Shown: positions 1-8,572, numbered from the stretch's first letter. The stretch: 42,208 bases of DNA from Rhodoglobus sp. (GCA_025463515.1 JAODAQ010000031.1:1-42208); one strand, 5' to 3'. Translations and numbers: made by a program. Notes: a model not told the origin generated them from the sequence alone.

Positions 1-966
1 GCGGCAAGGCGGTGCGAAAGGAATGCGACGCGGCCAAGCTGGTGCGCGCCATCGGCATTTTGCGCGGCGTTCCCGGAGGGCCGCATCGGTGGGCGCCGTC
101 GGCCCCGACGCGGGCCAGTAGCCCTGGTCGAGCACGCCGCGCAGGTACAGCCGCTCGCCGTTGAGGTAGAGCTCCTCGCCGCGCGCCTCGATCGAGCGCA
201 GGCCCGCGGTCGCGAGGAGCCGGTCATCCGCCGCCGTCACGAGAAGCTCGTAGAGGTACGGGTCGGCGGGCGACCACAGGCTCGGGGATGCTGGAACGAA
301 TGAGCCCGAGAACGAGCCGTCGCCGTCCGCCACGAGGGTGACCGAGTCGCCCGCCCCGGCGAGGGTCACGGCAGCTCCCGCGGGGGCGTCGCCGGAGAGC
401 ATCCCGCGCACCTCGATCGACTGGAGCGAGTCGCCGCGCAGCTCGAGCGCAGACACCCAGGTGCGCCCTCGCGCCTCGAGCCACACGCTCTGCCAGATGC
501 CGGAGGTGGGGGTGAACGAGACGCCGTCGTAGTCGTCGCGCGGGATCGAGCGCTGCTTGCCGTGCGGGAGCTCGCGCTTGTCGGCGGGCGCCTCGACCTC
601 GACGACGAGCTCGACGGTGCCGGCCGCAATGCCGGTCACGTCGAACTCGAACGAGGTGTAACCACCTTGGTGGGTTCCGACCTGCACGCCGTCGATGGAC
701 ACGGTCGCCCGGTGGTGCACGGCCCCGAAGCACAGGAACACCCGCGAGTCGCCCCAGGCCGGCACCTCGATCGTGCGGCGGTAGGTCGCCTCCTCGAGCC
801 AGGTGCGCCCCACGCCCGAGGCGGCGGTCTCCCACGCGAAAGGCACGGTGATCGGCTGCGCGCCCGCGCTGCTCTCGAGCTGCCACTGGCCGTTGAGGCT
901 CAGCCAGCGCTCGGAGCGATCACGATCCGGCCGCGGATACTCGGCCTTGGGGATGACGGTGGACAT
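1..966 (-). CDS. Glycoside hydrolase family 2 enzyme, N-terminal part (cut by window edge)
   Basis: The frame opens at an ATG at 966 and stays open to base 1. About 300 residues are readable. The first ~180 have the look of the GH2 sugar-binding jelly-roll domain (LSLNGQWQLE near residue 22, later a TSGIWQSVW stretch). An immunoglobulin-like domain follows, then the entry to the catalytic barrel (LYLRGVLDQGYWP near residues 272-284). The catalytic glutamates would lie outside the window. In this family such enzymes are beta-galactosidases, beta-glucuronidases or beta-mannosidases; the substrate cannot be chosen here. No signal peptide is seen, so it probably acts in the cytoplasm on imported oligosaccharide. 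It is the last gene after a sugar-binding protein and two permeases. Family similarity stops abruptly near base 78, and the last ~25 codons match no GH2 barrel in any frame. Confidence 0.85.
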   Translation of the reverse strand, partial: MSTVIPKAEYPRPDRDRSERWLSLNGQWQLESSAGAQPITVPFAWETAASGVGRTWLEEATYRRTIEVPAWGDSRVFLCFGAVHHRATVSIDGVQVGTHQGGYTSFEFDVTGIAAGTVELVVEVEAPADKRELPHGKQRSIPRDDYDGVSFTPTSGIWQSVWLEARGRTWVSALELRGDSLQSIEVRGMLSGDAPAGAAVTLAGAGDSVTLVADGDGSFSGSFVPASPSLWSPADPYLYELLVTAADDRLLATAGLRSIEARGEELYLNGERLYLRGVLDQGYWPASGPTAPTDAALRERRAKCRWRAPAWPRRIPFAPPCR

Positions 967-984
967 GCGTGTGGTGCCTTTCGG

Positions 985-1860
985 TTAGCCTTTGACGCTT
1001 CCGGCGAGGATGCCGTTGATGAAGTGCTTCTGCAGCACGATGAAGATCACGAGCAGGGGGATGAGCGCGATCGAGGAGGCGGCGAGCAGCTCGCCGGTGA
1101 TCGTCGCGTAGTCGGTGCCGATCGTGTTGCCCGCGATGTTCTGCGCGAGCGTGGAGAGCATGACCTGCAGTGTCTGCATGCTGTCGGACGTGGTTACGAC
1201 CACCGGCCACACGAAGTCGTTGTAGATGTTCATGACCGTGAGCACGGCAAGGCCGGCGAGGCCGGGCCGGATGACCGGCAGCACGATGCGCCAGAAGATG
1301 CCGAACTCTCCGGCACCGTCCACGCGCGCAGCGTCCAGCAGCTCGTCGGGCACGGAGGAGATCACCTGCCGCATCCAGAAGATCGCGAACGCGAGGTTGA
1401 ACGAGTCGGGCAGCACGAGCGCCTGGAAGGTGTTGATCCAGTTGAACTCCTTCATCTCCAGCAGCAGCGGGATGATGAGCACCACGATCGGCAGGGTGAG
1501 CGTGACGAGCACAGTGCCGAACAGCACGTTCTTCAGCGGGAAGTCGTACTTCGCGAACGCGTACCCGGCGAGCGGGGCGAGGAACAGGATCATCGAGCCC
1601 TTGAGCACGAGCACGATCGCGGTGTTCAGGAAGCCGGTTCCGAGCGGGACATCCCCGAACATCGCGCTGAAGTTGTCGAGGTTGAAGGTCGTGGGGTCGA
1701 AGCCGAGGGGGTCGCGGATGATGTCGATCGCCGGCTTGAACGACGAGACCACCGCCCACACCACGGGGCTCAGGAACAGCAGGGTGAGCACGACCATGAA
1801 GGCCTGCGACCCGAGGACGGACCGGATGCGCGAGCCGCGGCTCTCGTAGGTTGCGGTCAT
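985..1860 (-). CDS. Carbohydrate ABC transporter permease (MalG/AraQ type)
   Basis: This 291-residue inner-membrane protein is one of two permease halves of a sugar importer. It has about six hydrophobic segments, beginning near residues 21-38. The cytoplasmic EAA loop that docks on the ATPase is visible near residues 173-200 (ELLDAARVDGAGEFGIFWR, then LP). It ends in the ...AGSVKG tail common to MalG-type subunits. Its ATG lies two bases from the stop of the upstream permease, so the two are translationally coupled. No ATPase gene is nearby, so a shared MsiK-like ATPase is the likely partner. The substrate is unknown; the neighbouring GH2 enzyme suggests an oligosaccharide. Confidence 0.93.
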   Translation of the reverse strand: MTATYESRGSRIRSVLGSQAFMVVLTLLFLSPVVWAVVSSFKPAIDIIRDPLGFDPTTFNLDNFSAMFGDVPLGTGFLNTAIVLVLKGSMILFLAPLAGYAFAKYDFPLKNVLFGTVLVTLTLPIVVLIIPLLLEMKEFNWINTFQALVLPDSFNLAFAIFWMRQVISSVPDELLDAARVDGAGEFGIFWRIVLPVIRPGLAGLAVLTVMNIYNDFVWPVVVTTSDSMQTLQVMLSTLAQNIAGNTIGTDYATITGELLAASSIALIPLLVIFIVLQKHFINGILAGSVKG

Positions 1861-1861
1861 C

Positions 1862-2755
1862 TCAGTCCTTCGCTCTCAGCAGGCGCACGAACACGAGCGA
1901 CAGCAGCATCACGACGATCACGAGCAGGAACGAGTTGGCCGCCCCCGTGCCGAGATCGGCCCGCGTGATGTGGGTGTACAGGTAGAGGCCCGCCGTGGTC
2001 GTCGAGCTGTACGGGCCGCCCTTGGTGACCACGAACGGCTCCGTGAACATCTGGAATACCGCGAGGGTCTGCAGCACGACGAGGAACATGAGCGTGCGGC
2101 GGATGAGCGGCACGGTGATGCTCCAGAGCTGCCGGATGCGCGAGGCCCCGTCGAGGGCGGCGGCCTCGTAGACCGTGCCGTCGATGGACTGCAGCCCGGA
2201 GAGCAGGATGATGATAGCGAATCCGGTCGTCTTCCACAGGAACAGCAGCGCGACCGTCGGCTTCGACCACTCGCTGGTGGTGAGCCAGCCGATGTCCGGC
2301 AGGCCGACGAGGTTCAGGAGGTCGTTGACCGGGCCGTAGTTCTGGTCGAAGGCCACGATCCAGATCTGGGCGATCGCGACCAGCGGCGTGACGAACGGCA
2401 CGATGAAGGCCGTGCGGTAGAAGCCGCGCAGCTTGAGCTTCGCGTTGTTGAGCAGCACCGCCGCGAGCAGGCCGACGACGACCTGCGCCGGGATGATGAG
2501 CAGCCACAGCACGCCCGAGTTGGCCAACGACGACCAGAACGCCGGGTTCGTGAGCAGGTAGGCGTAGTTGTCCCACCCGACCCAGGTGGCCGAGCCGGTG
2601 CCGCGCCAGTCGGTGAAGCTCAGGCGCAGTGCGAACGTGAGCGGGTACACGCTGAACAGCGCGAAGATCACGATGAACGGGGCGATGAAGAGGTAGGGCG
2701 CCCCGCGGCGCCGCAGGGAGAACCTGCGGGGCCCTCCCTGCAGCGTCTGGGTCAT
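1862..2755 (-). CDS. Carbohydrate ABC transporter permease (MalF/UgpA type)
   Basis: This 297-residue protein is the partner permease of the module-1 importer. A basic N-terminus precedes a first membrane helix near residues 20-40. The periplasmic-side start (FTDWRGTG) and the EAA loop near residues 196-220 (YEAAALDGASRIRQLWSI) are typical of the MalF/UgpA group. A clear AGGAG ribosome site precedes the ATG, and the upstream binding-protein gene ends only ten bases before it. It is expected to work with the 985-1860 permease, the lipoprotein at 2765-4135 and an ATPase encoded elsewhere. Confidence 0.93.
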   Translation of the reverse strand: MTQTLQGGPRRFSLRRRGAPYLFIAPFIVIFALFSVYPLTFALRLSFTDWRGTGSATWVGWDNYAYLLTNPAFWSSLANSGVLWLLIIPAQVVVGLLAAVLLNNAKLKLRGFYRTAFIVPFVTPLVAIAQIWIVAFDQNYGPVNDLLNLVGLPDIGWLTTSEWSKPTVALLFLWKTTGFAIIILLSGLQSIDGTVYEAAALDGASRIRQLWSITVPLIRRTLMFLVVLQTLAVFQMFTEPFVVTKGGPYSSTTTAGLYLYTHITRADLGTGAANSFLLVIVVMLLSLVFVRLLRAKD

Positions 2756-2764
2756 AGTTGTCTC

Positions 2765-4135
2765 CTACTGGCGATCCACGAGGTTGGTCTGGATGTCCTT
2801 GGTGGACACCGAGATCACCTCGTCGGGCGTCATGGTGCCATCGAGCATCTTCTGGATGTTGTTGCCGAGGTAGTCGACGGCGCCCGCCCACCACGTGGGC
2901 GTCGGAGCACTACCGGGGATCTGCGCGCCCGCCTCGACGGCGACCTTCCACAAGTCCTGGCCGCCGAGCGCGTCGACGGTGCCGAACAGCGGCTTGTCGG
3001 CGTTCGCGGCGGGGCCGTAGCTCGGGATCGAGGTGTTGAGGCCGTCCGGGTACACCGAGTTGGGGCCGTAGACGGCCGTGTAGCCCGCCTCGTCGAACAC
3101 CAGGAACTCGTAGAACAGCCACGCGAGGCCGGGCTCCGCTGCATCCTTCGGGACGATGAACGACGATCCGCCCATCGCGCCGGAGCGCGCGCCGCCGTCA
3201 GACCAGGCCGGGAGCGGCATGGCCCGCCAGTCGCCGCTGGTCTCCGGCAGCAGCTGCTGCGGCGCGAAGTCGAACCACTGCGCCCACGGGAAGAACACCT
3301 GCTGGCCGGACTCGAGCGTCGCGATATCCGTCGGGCCGAGGTACTCCGCGCGAGTGCCGAGCCCCTCCTTCTGCACGGTGTCGAGGAAGGTCAGGATCTG
3401 CTCGTACTCGGGCGAGTCGATGCGCAGCTCCCCGTTCTCGTCGCTGATGCTCGTGCCGAGCTGGCTCGCGTACATCTCGAGCTGCAGCTGGCCGAGGAAG
3501 GCGCTCTGCTCGAGGTGGATGGGGCCGGCATCCGGCTTGAACGCCTTGTAGTCGCGCGCTGCCTGGAGGAGGTCGTCGTAGGTCTCGATGGACTCCGCGT
3601 CGATGCCGGCGGCCTCGAGGGCCGTGGCGTTGTAGAACAGCAGGCCCGGGTCGAGATCCCACGGCACGCCGTAGATGCCGCCGTCGAGCGAGTTGACGTC
3701 GACCTTCTGCTGCGCGATGTCGGGGAGGTACGGGTCCAGCACGTCGCTGAGGTCCCACAGGTAGTCGGCGTAGCCGGGCACGAGCGAGTCGTCGAGGAAG
3801 ACGCCGTCGGGCACGTCGGTCGACGTGATGAGGGTGTTCTGCAGCTTGGCGCCGATGTCGACTGCCTCGTGGTTGACCGTGATGTCGGGGTACTTCTCGT
3901 TGAACTTCGCGATCACGGCGTCGAAGACCTCGAAGAGGTCGCCCGAGCGGTCCCAGATCGTGATCTCGCCCTTCGGGTCGGTGGGAGCCTGCAGCTTGGA
4001 GCTGTCGGGCTCGTCGGGCGTGCCGATGGAGGGGCCGCAGGCGGTGAGGCCTAGGGCGACGACTGTCGCGATCCCGAGGGATCCGAGCCGGGCGAAGCGG
4101 CGGTTCGCCTTCCGCCGCGGGCTGTGCTGGTGCAT
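2765..4135 (-). CDS. Extracellular sugar-binding lipoprotein of ABC importer
   Basis: This 456-residue solute-binding protein (family 1, MalE-like) captures the sugar outside the membrane and delivers it to the two permeases downstream. It has a basic N-terminus, a hydrophobic stretch and a lipobox ending in Cys33 (GLTACG), followed by a Ser/Asp/Pro-rich linker and an EITIWDRSGD opening strand. I chose the ATG at 4135 because AAAGGAG lies about five bases before it. A longer reading from the ATG at 4159 would add eight residues without a ribosome site. It is the first gene of module 1, divergent from the LacI repressor, behind two operator palindromes. Confidence 0.92.
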   Translation of the reverse strand: MHQHSPRRKANRRFARLGSLGIATVVALGLTACGPSIGTPDEPDSSKLQAPTDPKGEITIWDRSGDLFEVFDAVIAKFNEKYPDITVNHEAVDIGAKLQNTLITSTDVPDGVFLDDSLVPGYADYLWDLSDVLDPYLPDIAQQKVDVNSLDGGIYGVPWDLDPGLLFYNATALEAAGIDAESIETYDDLLQAARDYKAFKPDAGPIHLEQSAFLGQLQLEMYASQLGTSISDENGELRIDSPEYEQILTFLDTVQKEGLGTRAEYLGPTDIATLESGQQVFFPWAQWFDFAPQQLLPETSGDWRAMPLPAWSDGGARSGAMGGSSFIVPKDAAEPGLAWLFYEFLVFDEAGYTAVYGPNSVYPDGLNTSIPSYGPAANADKPLFGTVDALGGQDLWKVAVEAGAQIPGSAPTPTWWAGAVDYLGNNIQKMLDGTMTPDEVISVSTKDIQTNLVDRQ

Positions 4136-4218
4136 GAACACTCCTTTGTGATGTGACATCCCGGATCCGCTCTCGAACCTGTATCGATTCTCGGGTGCAG
4201 CCGATCAGGACGTCCTGC

Positions 4219-4239
4219 GTTTGCCAACGTGTGCAAAAC
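4219..4239. promoter_or_regulatory. LacI-type operator, distal copy
   Basis: Imperfect inverted repeat GTTTGC-N8-GCAAAAC in the divergent region. Its outer bases match the 4250-4268 palindrome, and it covers the expected transcription start of the minus-strand sugar operon. Binding by the adjacent LacI protein is inferred. Confidence 0.6.
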
Positions 4240-4266
4240 TGTAACCCAAGTTTGCTTACGTTGCAA
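4238..4266 (-). promoter_or_regulatory. Probable sigma-70-type promoter of the module-1 sugar operon
   Basis: On the minus strand a TTGCAA -35 box (4261-4266) is followed by a 17-base spacer and a TACAGT -10 box (4238-4243). The predicted start near 4231 lies inside the distal operator, which fits repression by the LacI protein. Confidence 0.6.
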
Positions 4267-4268
4267 AC
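4250..4268. promoter_or_regulatory. LacI-type operator, proximal copy
   Basis: Perfect inverted repeat GTTTGC-N7-GCAAAC. It overlaps the -35 box of the minus-strand operon and lies just upstream of a TATGAT sequence (4271-4276) that could be the -10 box of the plus-strand lacI-type gene, so one bound repressor could block both directions. Confidence 0.7.
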
Positions 4269-4298
4269 GCTATGATCAAACCGACCGGAAGGAGCCGC

Positions 4299-5312
4299 AT
4301 GCCCGCCACACTCCGCGATGTCGCGGACCTCGCGCAGGTCTCCATCCGCACCGTGTCGAACGTGGTGAGCGGCTACGAGCATGTGAGCGACCGGATGCGC
4401 GAGCGCGTCCTCCACGCCATCGAGCAGCTCGACTACCGCCCCAACCCCGTGGCGCGCACCCTCCGCACGGGCCGCACGGGCATGCTCGCGCTCGTCGTCC
4501 CGGAGATCGACGTCCCCTACTTCAGCGAGCTCGCCCGAGACGTCATCACCGCCGCCGCGGACTTCGGCTACCGCGTCATGATCGACCAGACCGGCCACGA
4601 CCACGAGCGGGAGCGGGAGCTGCTCACCGGCGGCGACCGAACGATGCTCTTCGACGGCATCCTGTTCAGCCCGCTCGTCACCAAGGCCGAGCTGCTCGAC
4701 ATGAACAGCCGCACGAGCATGCCGCTCGTGCTGCTCGGCGAGCACGACTTCGACGGGCGCTACGACCACGTCGCCATCGACAACGTGCGCGCCGCCCACG
4801 ACGCCACGCGCCACCTCATCGACCTCGGCCGCACCCGGATCGCGGCCATCGGCGCGCAGCCCCAGGAGAGCTACTCGACGCCGCAGCAGCGCACCGAGGG
4901 CTACGAGTCCGCGCTGCGCGAGGCGGGCATCCCGGTCGAACCCGACTACCAGCGACCGGCGCCGCACTACCGGCGCGCGGACGGCTATGACGCGGCGCGC
5001 GCCCTCCTCAGCCTCGACCCCCGGCCGGACGCGATCTTCTGCTACTCCGACCTGCTCGCCATGGGCGCGATGCGCGCCGTGTTCGACGCCGGCCTGAGCG
5101 TGCCGGAGGATGTCGCGATCATCGGCATCGACGACATCGAGGAGGGCCGCTACTCACGGCCGACCCTCACGACCGTCTCCCTCGACACCCCCTTCATCGC
5201 CCACCACGCCGTCGCCCGGATCGTGGCGCGCATCGACGACCCGGAGGTCGCGGCGGAGGAAGTCATCGCGCCGCACCAGGTGCTCGTGCGGGAGAGCACG
5301 GCGCGCGGCTAG
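4299..5312 (+). CDS. LacI-family transcriptional repressor (module 1)
   Basis: This 337-residue protein has an N-terminal LacI helix-turn-helix (TLRDVADLAQVSIRTVSNVV, residues 4-23) and hinge (LDYRPNPVARTLRTG), then a periplasmic-binding-like sensor domain ending near the HQVLVRESTARG tail. I chose the ATG at 4299 because an AAGGAG ribosome site lies four bases upstream; the in-frame ATG at 4272 would place the likely -10 box inside the gene. It is divergent from the sugar-binding protein gene and probably represses that operon and itself through the two palindromes at 4219-4268. The effector is likely a breakdown product of the imported sugar. Its stop codon overlaps the stop of the convergent hydrolase gene. 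Confidence 0.92.
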   Translation: MPATLRDVADLAQVSIRTVSNVVSGYEHVSDRMRERVLHAIEQLDYRPNPVARTLRTGRTGMLALVVPEIDVPYFSELARDVITAAADFGYRVMIDQTGHDHERERELLTGGDRTMLFDGILFSPLVTKAELLDMNSRTSMPLVLLGEHDFDGRYDHVAIDNVRAAHDATRHLIDLGRTRIAAIGAQPQESYSTPQQRTEGYESALREAGIPVEPDYQRPAPHYRRADGYDAARALLSLDPRPDAIFCYSDLLAMGAMRAVFDAGLSVPEDVAIIGIDDIEEGRYSRPTLTTVSLDTPFIAHHAVARIVARIDDPEVAAEEVIAPHQVLVRESTARG

Positions 5313-6775
5313 CCCTCGGCGAGCTCCAGCGTGACAGCCCCGGCCTCGGTGATCTGCACCGTGAGGGTCCAGTCGGCGCCGGATCCGGCCCGCTCGACGA
5401 TTCCCGAGCTGAGGCCGCCCTGCAGCGCCGCGAACTCTACCGGTCCGAATGACACGTTGAGCGTGGCATCCAGCCGCACGTCTGCGCCGTCGTCCGTGAG
5501 GGTGAGCGTCGCGCGGAACGGGGTCTCGACGAGCCAGATCTGCGCGACCCAGGTCGCCGCATCCACCCACGCGCCCGCGGCCGCGACCGGCACGCGAACG
5601 CCCTGGTGCGCGACCTCGCCCGCGAGCCAGCGGCCGTGGCCGACGGGGATGCGGTGCGTGCCCGCCAGATTCACGAGGTCGAGGGGCGAGCCGTCCAGGG
5701 CGAAGCGGCGCAGGGCTCCCGTCGCCTGCGGCGGGAAGGAGAGGGTGCGCTGCGCCGGCTCGGCGTGCGCGGCACCGAGGGGCAGCGGCAGCGCGAGCGC
5801 CTTCGGCGTGACCGGTGCGACCGCCGCGCCCGGCAGCAGGTGCTCCCAGATGAGGTCGAGCAGCGGCGCGCCGTCGGGCAGCCCGCTCGTGAGTGCGACG
5901 ACCATGCCCTGCTCGGGCAGCACCACCGCGAACTGGCCGAACGCGCCGTCCGCACGGTAGCCGTGCCGGCTCCGCCAGAACTGGTAGCCGTAGCCCTCCC
6001 GCCAGTCGGGCGCCTTCTCGTCGCGATCGGGGTCGTCGGTCGGCACCTGGAAGGCGGTCGCCGCGCGCATCCACTCGACCGGGACCAGCCGGGCGCCAGC
6101 CCACAGCCCCTCCAGCCGGCAGAACTCGGCGAACACCGCGAGCTGCTCGGTAGTGATGCTCAGCCCCCAGCCGCCCGTGGCGATGCCCTCGGGCGACTGC
6201 TGCCAGGTCGCGCCCTCGATGCCGAGCGGCACCAGCAGCCGCGGGCCCAGGTACTCGAGCAGCCCGGCGCCCGTGAGCCTCGTGATGATCGCGGAGAGCA
6301 GGTAGGTCGCGCCGCTGTTGTAGACGAAGACCTTCCCCGGCTCGTGCGGCAGCTCGGTCGCCAGGATCGCGCGCGCCCAGCCGCCGTCGGCGGCGAGGTG
6401 GAGCGAGTCCACGGTGTCGACCGCGTGCCCGGTGGTCATCGTGAGCAGGTGGCGCACGCGGAGACTGGCGAGCCGGCCGGATGCCTCGGCGGGGGCATCC
6501 TCGGGAAGCAGGTCGATCACGCGGTCATCGATGCTCAGGCGCCCCTCGGCGACGGCCAGCCCGATCGCGACGGAGGTGAAGCTCTTGCTCACCGAGTACA
6601 TCGAGTGCCGGAGCTCGGGGCCGTACGGCTCCCACCACCCCTCGGCGATCACCGCGCCGTCGCGCACCACGACGGCGCCGTGCACACCGCCGGTCTGGCC
6701 GAGCGCGTCGATGAAGGCGGCGATGGCGGCGGGGTCTACCCCGTGATCCTCTGGGCGAGCGCGGGGCAGGAGCAC
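5309..6775 (-). CDS. Serine hydrolase of the beta-lactamase/CubicO class C family
   Basis: The catalytic SxxK motif is S61-V-S-K64, preceded by HSMY, and a Y152-N-S motif supplies the usual second element. A C-terminal beta-rich extension of about 150 residues follows the hydrolase domain. No ATG exists before the catalytic motif; I chose a GTG at 6775 (488 residues), 25 bases after the stop of the upstream dehydrogenase gene. Reading further upstream only gives shadow sequence inside that gene. Members of this fold are esterases, peptidases or D-amino-acid hydrolases. In this operon an esterase acting on acylated sugars is a reasonable guess. No signal peptide is visible. It is the last gene of module 2. 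Confidence 0.82.
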   Translation of the reverse strand: MLLPRARPEDHGVDPAAIAAFIDALGQTGGVHGAVVVRDGAVIAEGWWEPYGPELRHSMYSVSKSFTSVAIGLAVAEGRLSIDDRVIDLLPEDAPAEASGRLASLRVRHLLTMTTGHAVDTVDSLHLAADGGWARAILATELPHEPGKVFVYNSGATYLLSAIITRLTGAGLLEYLGPRLLVPLGIEGATWQQSPEGIATGGWGLSITTEQLAVFAEFCRLEGLWAGARLVPVEWMRAATAFQVPTDDPDRDEKAPDWREGYGYQFWRSRHGYRADGAFGQFAVVLPEQGMVVALTSGLPDGAPLLDLIWEHLLPGAAVAPVTPKALALPLPLGAAHAEPAQRTLSFPPQATGALRRFALDGSPLDLVNLAGTHRIPVGHGRWLAGEVAHQGVRVPVAAAGAWVDAATWVAQIWLVETPFRATLTLTDDGADVRLDATLNVSFGPVEFAALQGGLSSGIVERAGSGADWTLTVQITEAGAVTLELAEG

Positions 6776-6800
6776 GGGGTCAACTCTGGTGCACCCGGGG

Positions 6801-7895
6801 CTACCGCCGCCAGTCCACCGCCGCGGTGAGCGGCACGACCTCCGGCCGCTCCGCTGCCGACGTGATCGTGCGCCGCTCGCCGGTATGGGCGGAGTCGAGT
6901 ATCGCGTGCATGACCTCGAGCACGTGGAATCCGAGAGCCCCGCTCGCGCGCGCCTCGGCCGGGCCCGACCTGATGAACTCGAGCAGCCCGACGCCACGGC
7001 CGGCGTCGGCGTAGCCCGCACTGTACGGCAGCACCTCGGGCTCGCCGTCGTCGGTGCGCCACAGCCGGGTCTGACCGTCGAAGTTGTTCGGATCCGGCAG
7101 CGCCAGGCTGCCCAGCTCCCCGTGCACCTCGAGCGGTGCGGCAGTGGTTCGGACGGCGTCGAAGCTCATCGTCACCGTCGAGATCGCTCCGGAGGCGTGC
7201 TCGAGGGTGCCCGAGACATGGGTGTCGACCTCGACGGGGATGCGCTCGCCCGCACGCGGACCGCTGCCGATCATCCGCTCGTCGTGGGCGCGCGAGCTCG
7301 CGCCCGACACCGACACGATCGGCCCGAGCACCTGCACGAGCGCGGTGAGGTAGTAGGGCCCCATGTCGAACAGCGGCCCGCCACCCGCGCGGTAGTAGAA
7401 ATCGGGGTGCGGATGCCACCGCTCGTGCCCCGCGGAGACCCACGTGGCCGTTGCCGACGCCGGGCGGCCGATGAGCCCCGAGTCCACGGCGGCACGGGCG
7501 GTCTGGATGCCCGTGCCGAGCACCGTGTCCGGGGCAGCACCCACTCGCGTGCCCGCGGCCGCCGCCGCGGCGAGCACCGATCGCGCTTCGTCGAGGGTCG
7601 CGGCGAGGGGCTTCTCGCCGTAGACGTCCTTGCCGTGCGCGATCGCGAGTTGCGCGATCTCCGCGTGAGCTGCGGGGATCGTGAGGTTCAGCACGGTCTG
7701 CACCCGCGGGTCGGCGACGAGCTCCTGCGGCGTCATCGCGACGGAGCCCGTCTCGCTCGCCGCCATTGCGGCGCGCTCCACGTCGAGATCCGCGACCGCG
7801 ACGATCTTCGCGCCGCCGATCCCGGCGAGGGTGGTGAAGTAGGCACGGGAGATGTTCCCGAGGCCGATGACGCCTATGCCGTGCGGGTCGCCCAT
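6801..7895 (-). CDS. Gfo/Idh/MocA-family NAD(P)-dependent oxidoreductase
   Basis: This 364-residue protein starts with a Rossmann nucleotide-binding motif (VIGLGNIS, residues 9-16) and carries the family's EKPL motif near residue 94. The C-terminal alpha/beta domain has a long beta-sheet and a HERWHPHPDFYYRAGGGP segment in the position of the catalytic helix. The family oxidises sugars, inositols and sugar acids. The ATG is preceded by AAGGGGAG and overlaps the end of the ThuA-like gene by 22 bases. ThuA and Gfo/Idh proteins often occur side by side in sugar operons, where 3-keto sugar chemistry has been described; that role here is inference. Confidence 0.9.
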   Translation of the reverse strand: MGDPHGIGVIGLGNISRAYFTTLAGIGGAKIVAVADLDVERAAMAASETGSVAMTPQELVADPRVQTVLNLTIPAAHAEIAQLAIAHGKDVYGEKPLAATLDEARSVLAAAAAAGTRVGAAPDTVLGTGIQTARAAVDSGLIGRPASATATWVSAGHERWHPHPDFYYRAGGGPLFDMGPYYLTALVQVLGPIVSVSGASSRAHDERMIGSGPRAGERIPVEVDTHVSGTLEHASGAISTVTMSFDAVRTTAAPLEVHGELGSLALPDPNNFDGQTRLWRTDDGEPEVLPYSAGYADAGRGVGLLEFIRSGPAEARASGALGFHVLEVMHAILDSAHTGERRTITSAAERPEVVPLTAAVDWRR

Positions 7896-8572
7896 AGCGC
7901 TCCCCTTTCGATGATGGTGCGGACTGTCGGATTGCTGAGCACCTCGACGCTGTGCCCGGGTGTCGAGACGAAGATGCGCCCGGCTCCCCAGTCGCGCGTC
8001 CAGATCGCGGGCGACACGACCGGGCGGTGCCAGGGGTGGTACGGCTGGACCGGATGGGTGGTGGTCGCGAGCACGTCGATCAGGCTGTCGTGCAGCACCC
8101 AGTACTGCTCGGTCTCCAGGGCGAAGTCGTCGATTCCCGCGAGCACCGGGTGGGTCCGGCCGAGGTCGGTGAGCTCGATGACGTACGGAAGGTAGTTGTC
8201 ACTCTCCTCGCCCAGCACGAGGTCGGGCCGTCGAGAGGGGTGGGTGGCGAACTGCCCTCCGATGAGCTGGAGGTAGTCGGAGCTCGCCCGGTACGAGTCG
8301 GCGATGCCCCCGTGCCATCCGGTGAGCCCCGTGCCCGCTGCGACGGCCTTGCGCAGGCCGTTGATGGCGTCGTCGGAGGCCTCGGACATCGTCACGGACT
8401 GCAGCACCAGGTCGATGTCCGCCATCGTCTCGGCGTCGGCGTACACCTCCGGAGACTCCTCGATGCGCACGTCGTAGCCGTTGTCGAGCAGGAAGGGGAT
8501 GAACAGCTCGGTGGACTCGATCGGCTGATGGCCCTCCCAACCGCCGCGCACGATGAGGGCGCGGGGGCTCAC
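7874..8572 (-). CDS. ThuA-like (trehalose-utilisation) domain protein
   Basis: This 232-residue protein resembles the ThuA family, which has a class I glutamine-amidotransferase-like fold. It opens with a beta strand and turn (ALIVRGGWEGHQP), then has a conserved TGWHGGIADSYR turn and a late HPWHRPVVSPAIW region with GRIFVSTPGHS. I chose the GTG at 8572 because it overlaps the stop of the upstream aldo/keto reductase (GTGA), consistent with the coupling in the rest of the operon. ThuA proteins take part in 3-keto-disaccharide metabolism in rhizobia; the exact reaction is uncertain. It sits directly before the Gfo/Idh gene. Confidence 0.85.
   Translation of the reverse strand: MSPRALIVRGGWEGHQPIESTELFIPFLLDNGYDVRIEESPEVYADAETMADIDLVLQSVTMSEASDDAINGLRKAVAAGTGLTGWHGGIADSYRASSDYLQLIGGQFATHPSRRPDLVLGEESDNYLPYVIELTDLGRTHPVLAGIDDFALETEQYWVLHDSLIDVLATTTHPVQPYHPWHRPVVSPAIWTRDWGAGRIFVSTPGHSVEVLSNPTVRTIIERGALWATRTA

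Noticed and set aside
562-4054. Long plus-strand readings (562-1968, 1970-4054) opposite the sugar transporter genes
   Set aside because: They are rich in Arg, Glu, His, Gln and Val with no domain pattern, and the minus strand carries clear permease and binding-protein sequences. They are antisense shadows caused by high GC.
5309-7021. 570-residue version of the serine hydrolase
   Set aside because: The first 82 residues lie inside the Gfo/Idh gene in another frame and are Arg/Ser-rich without structure. The GTG at 6775 is preferred.
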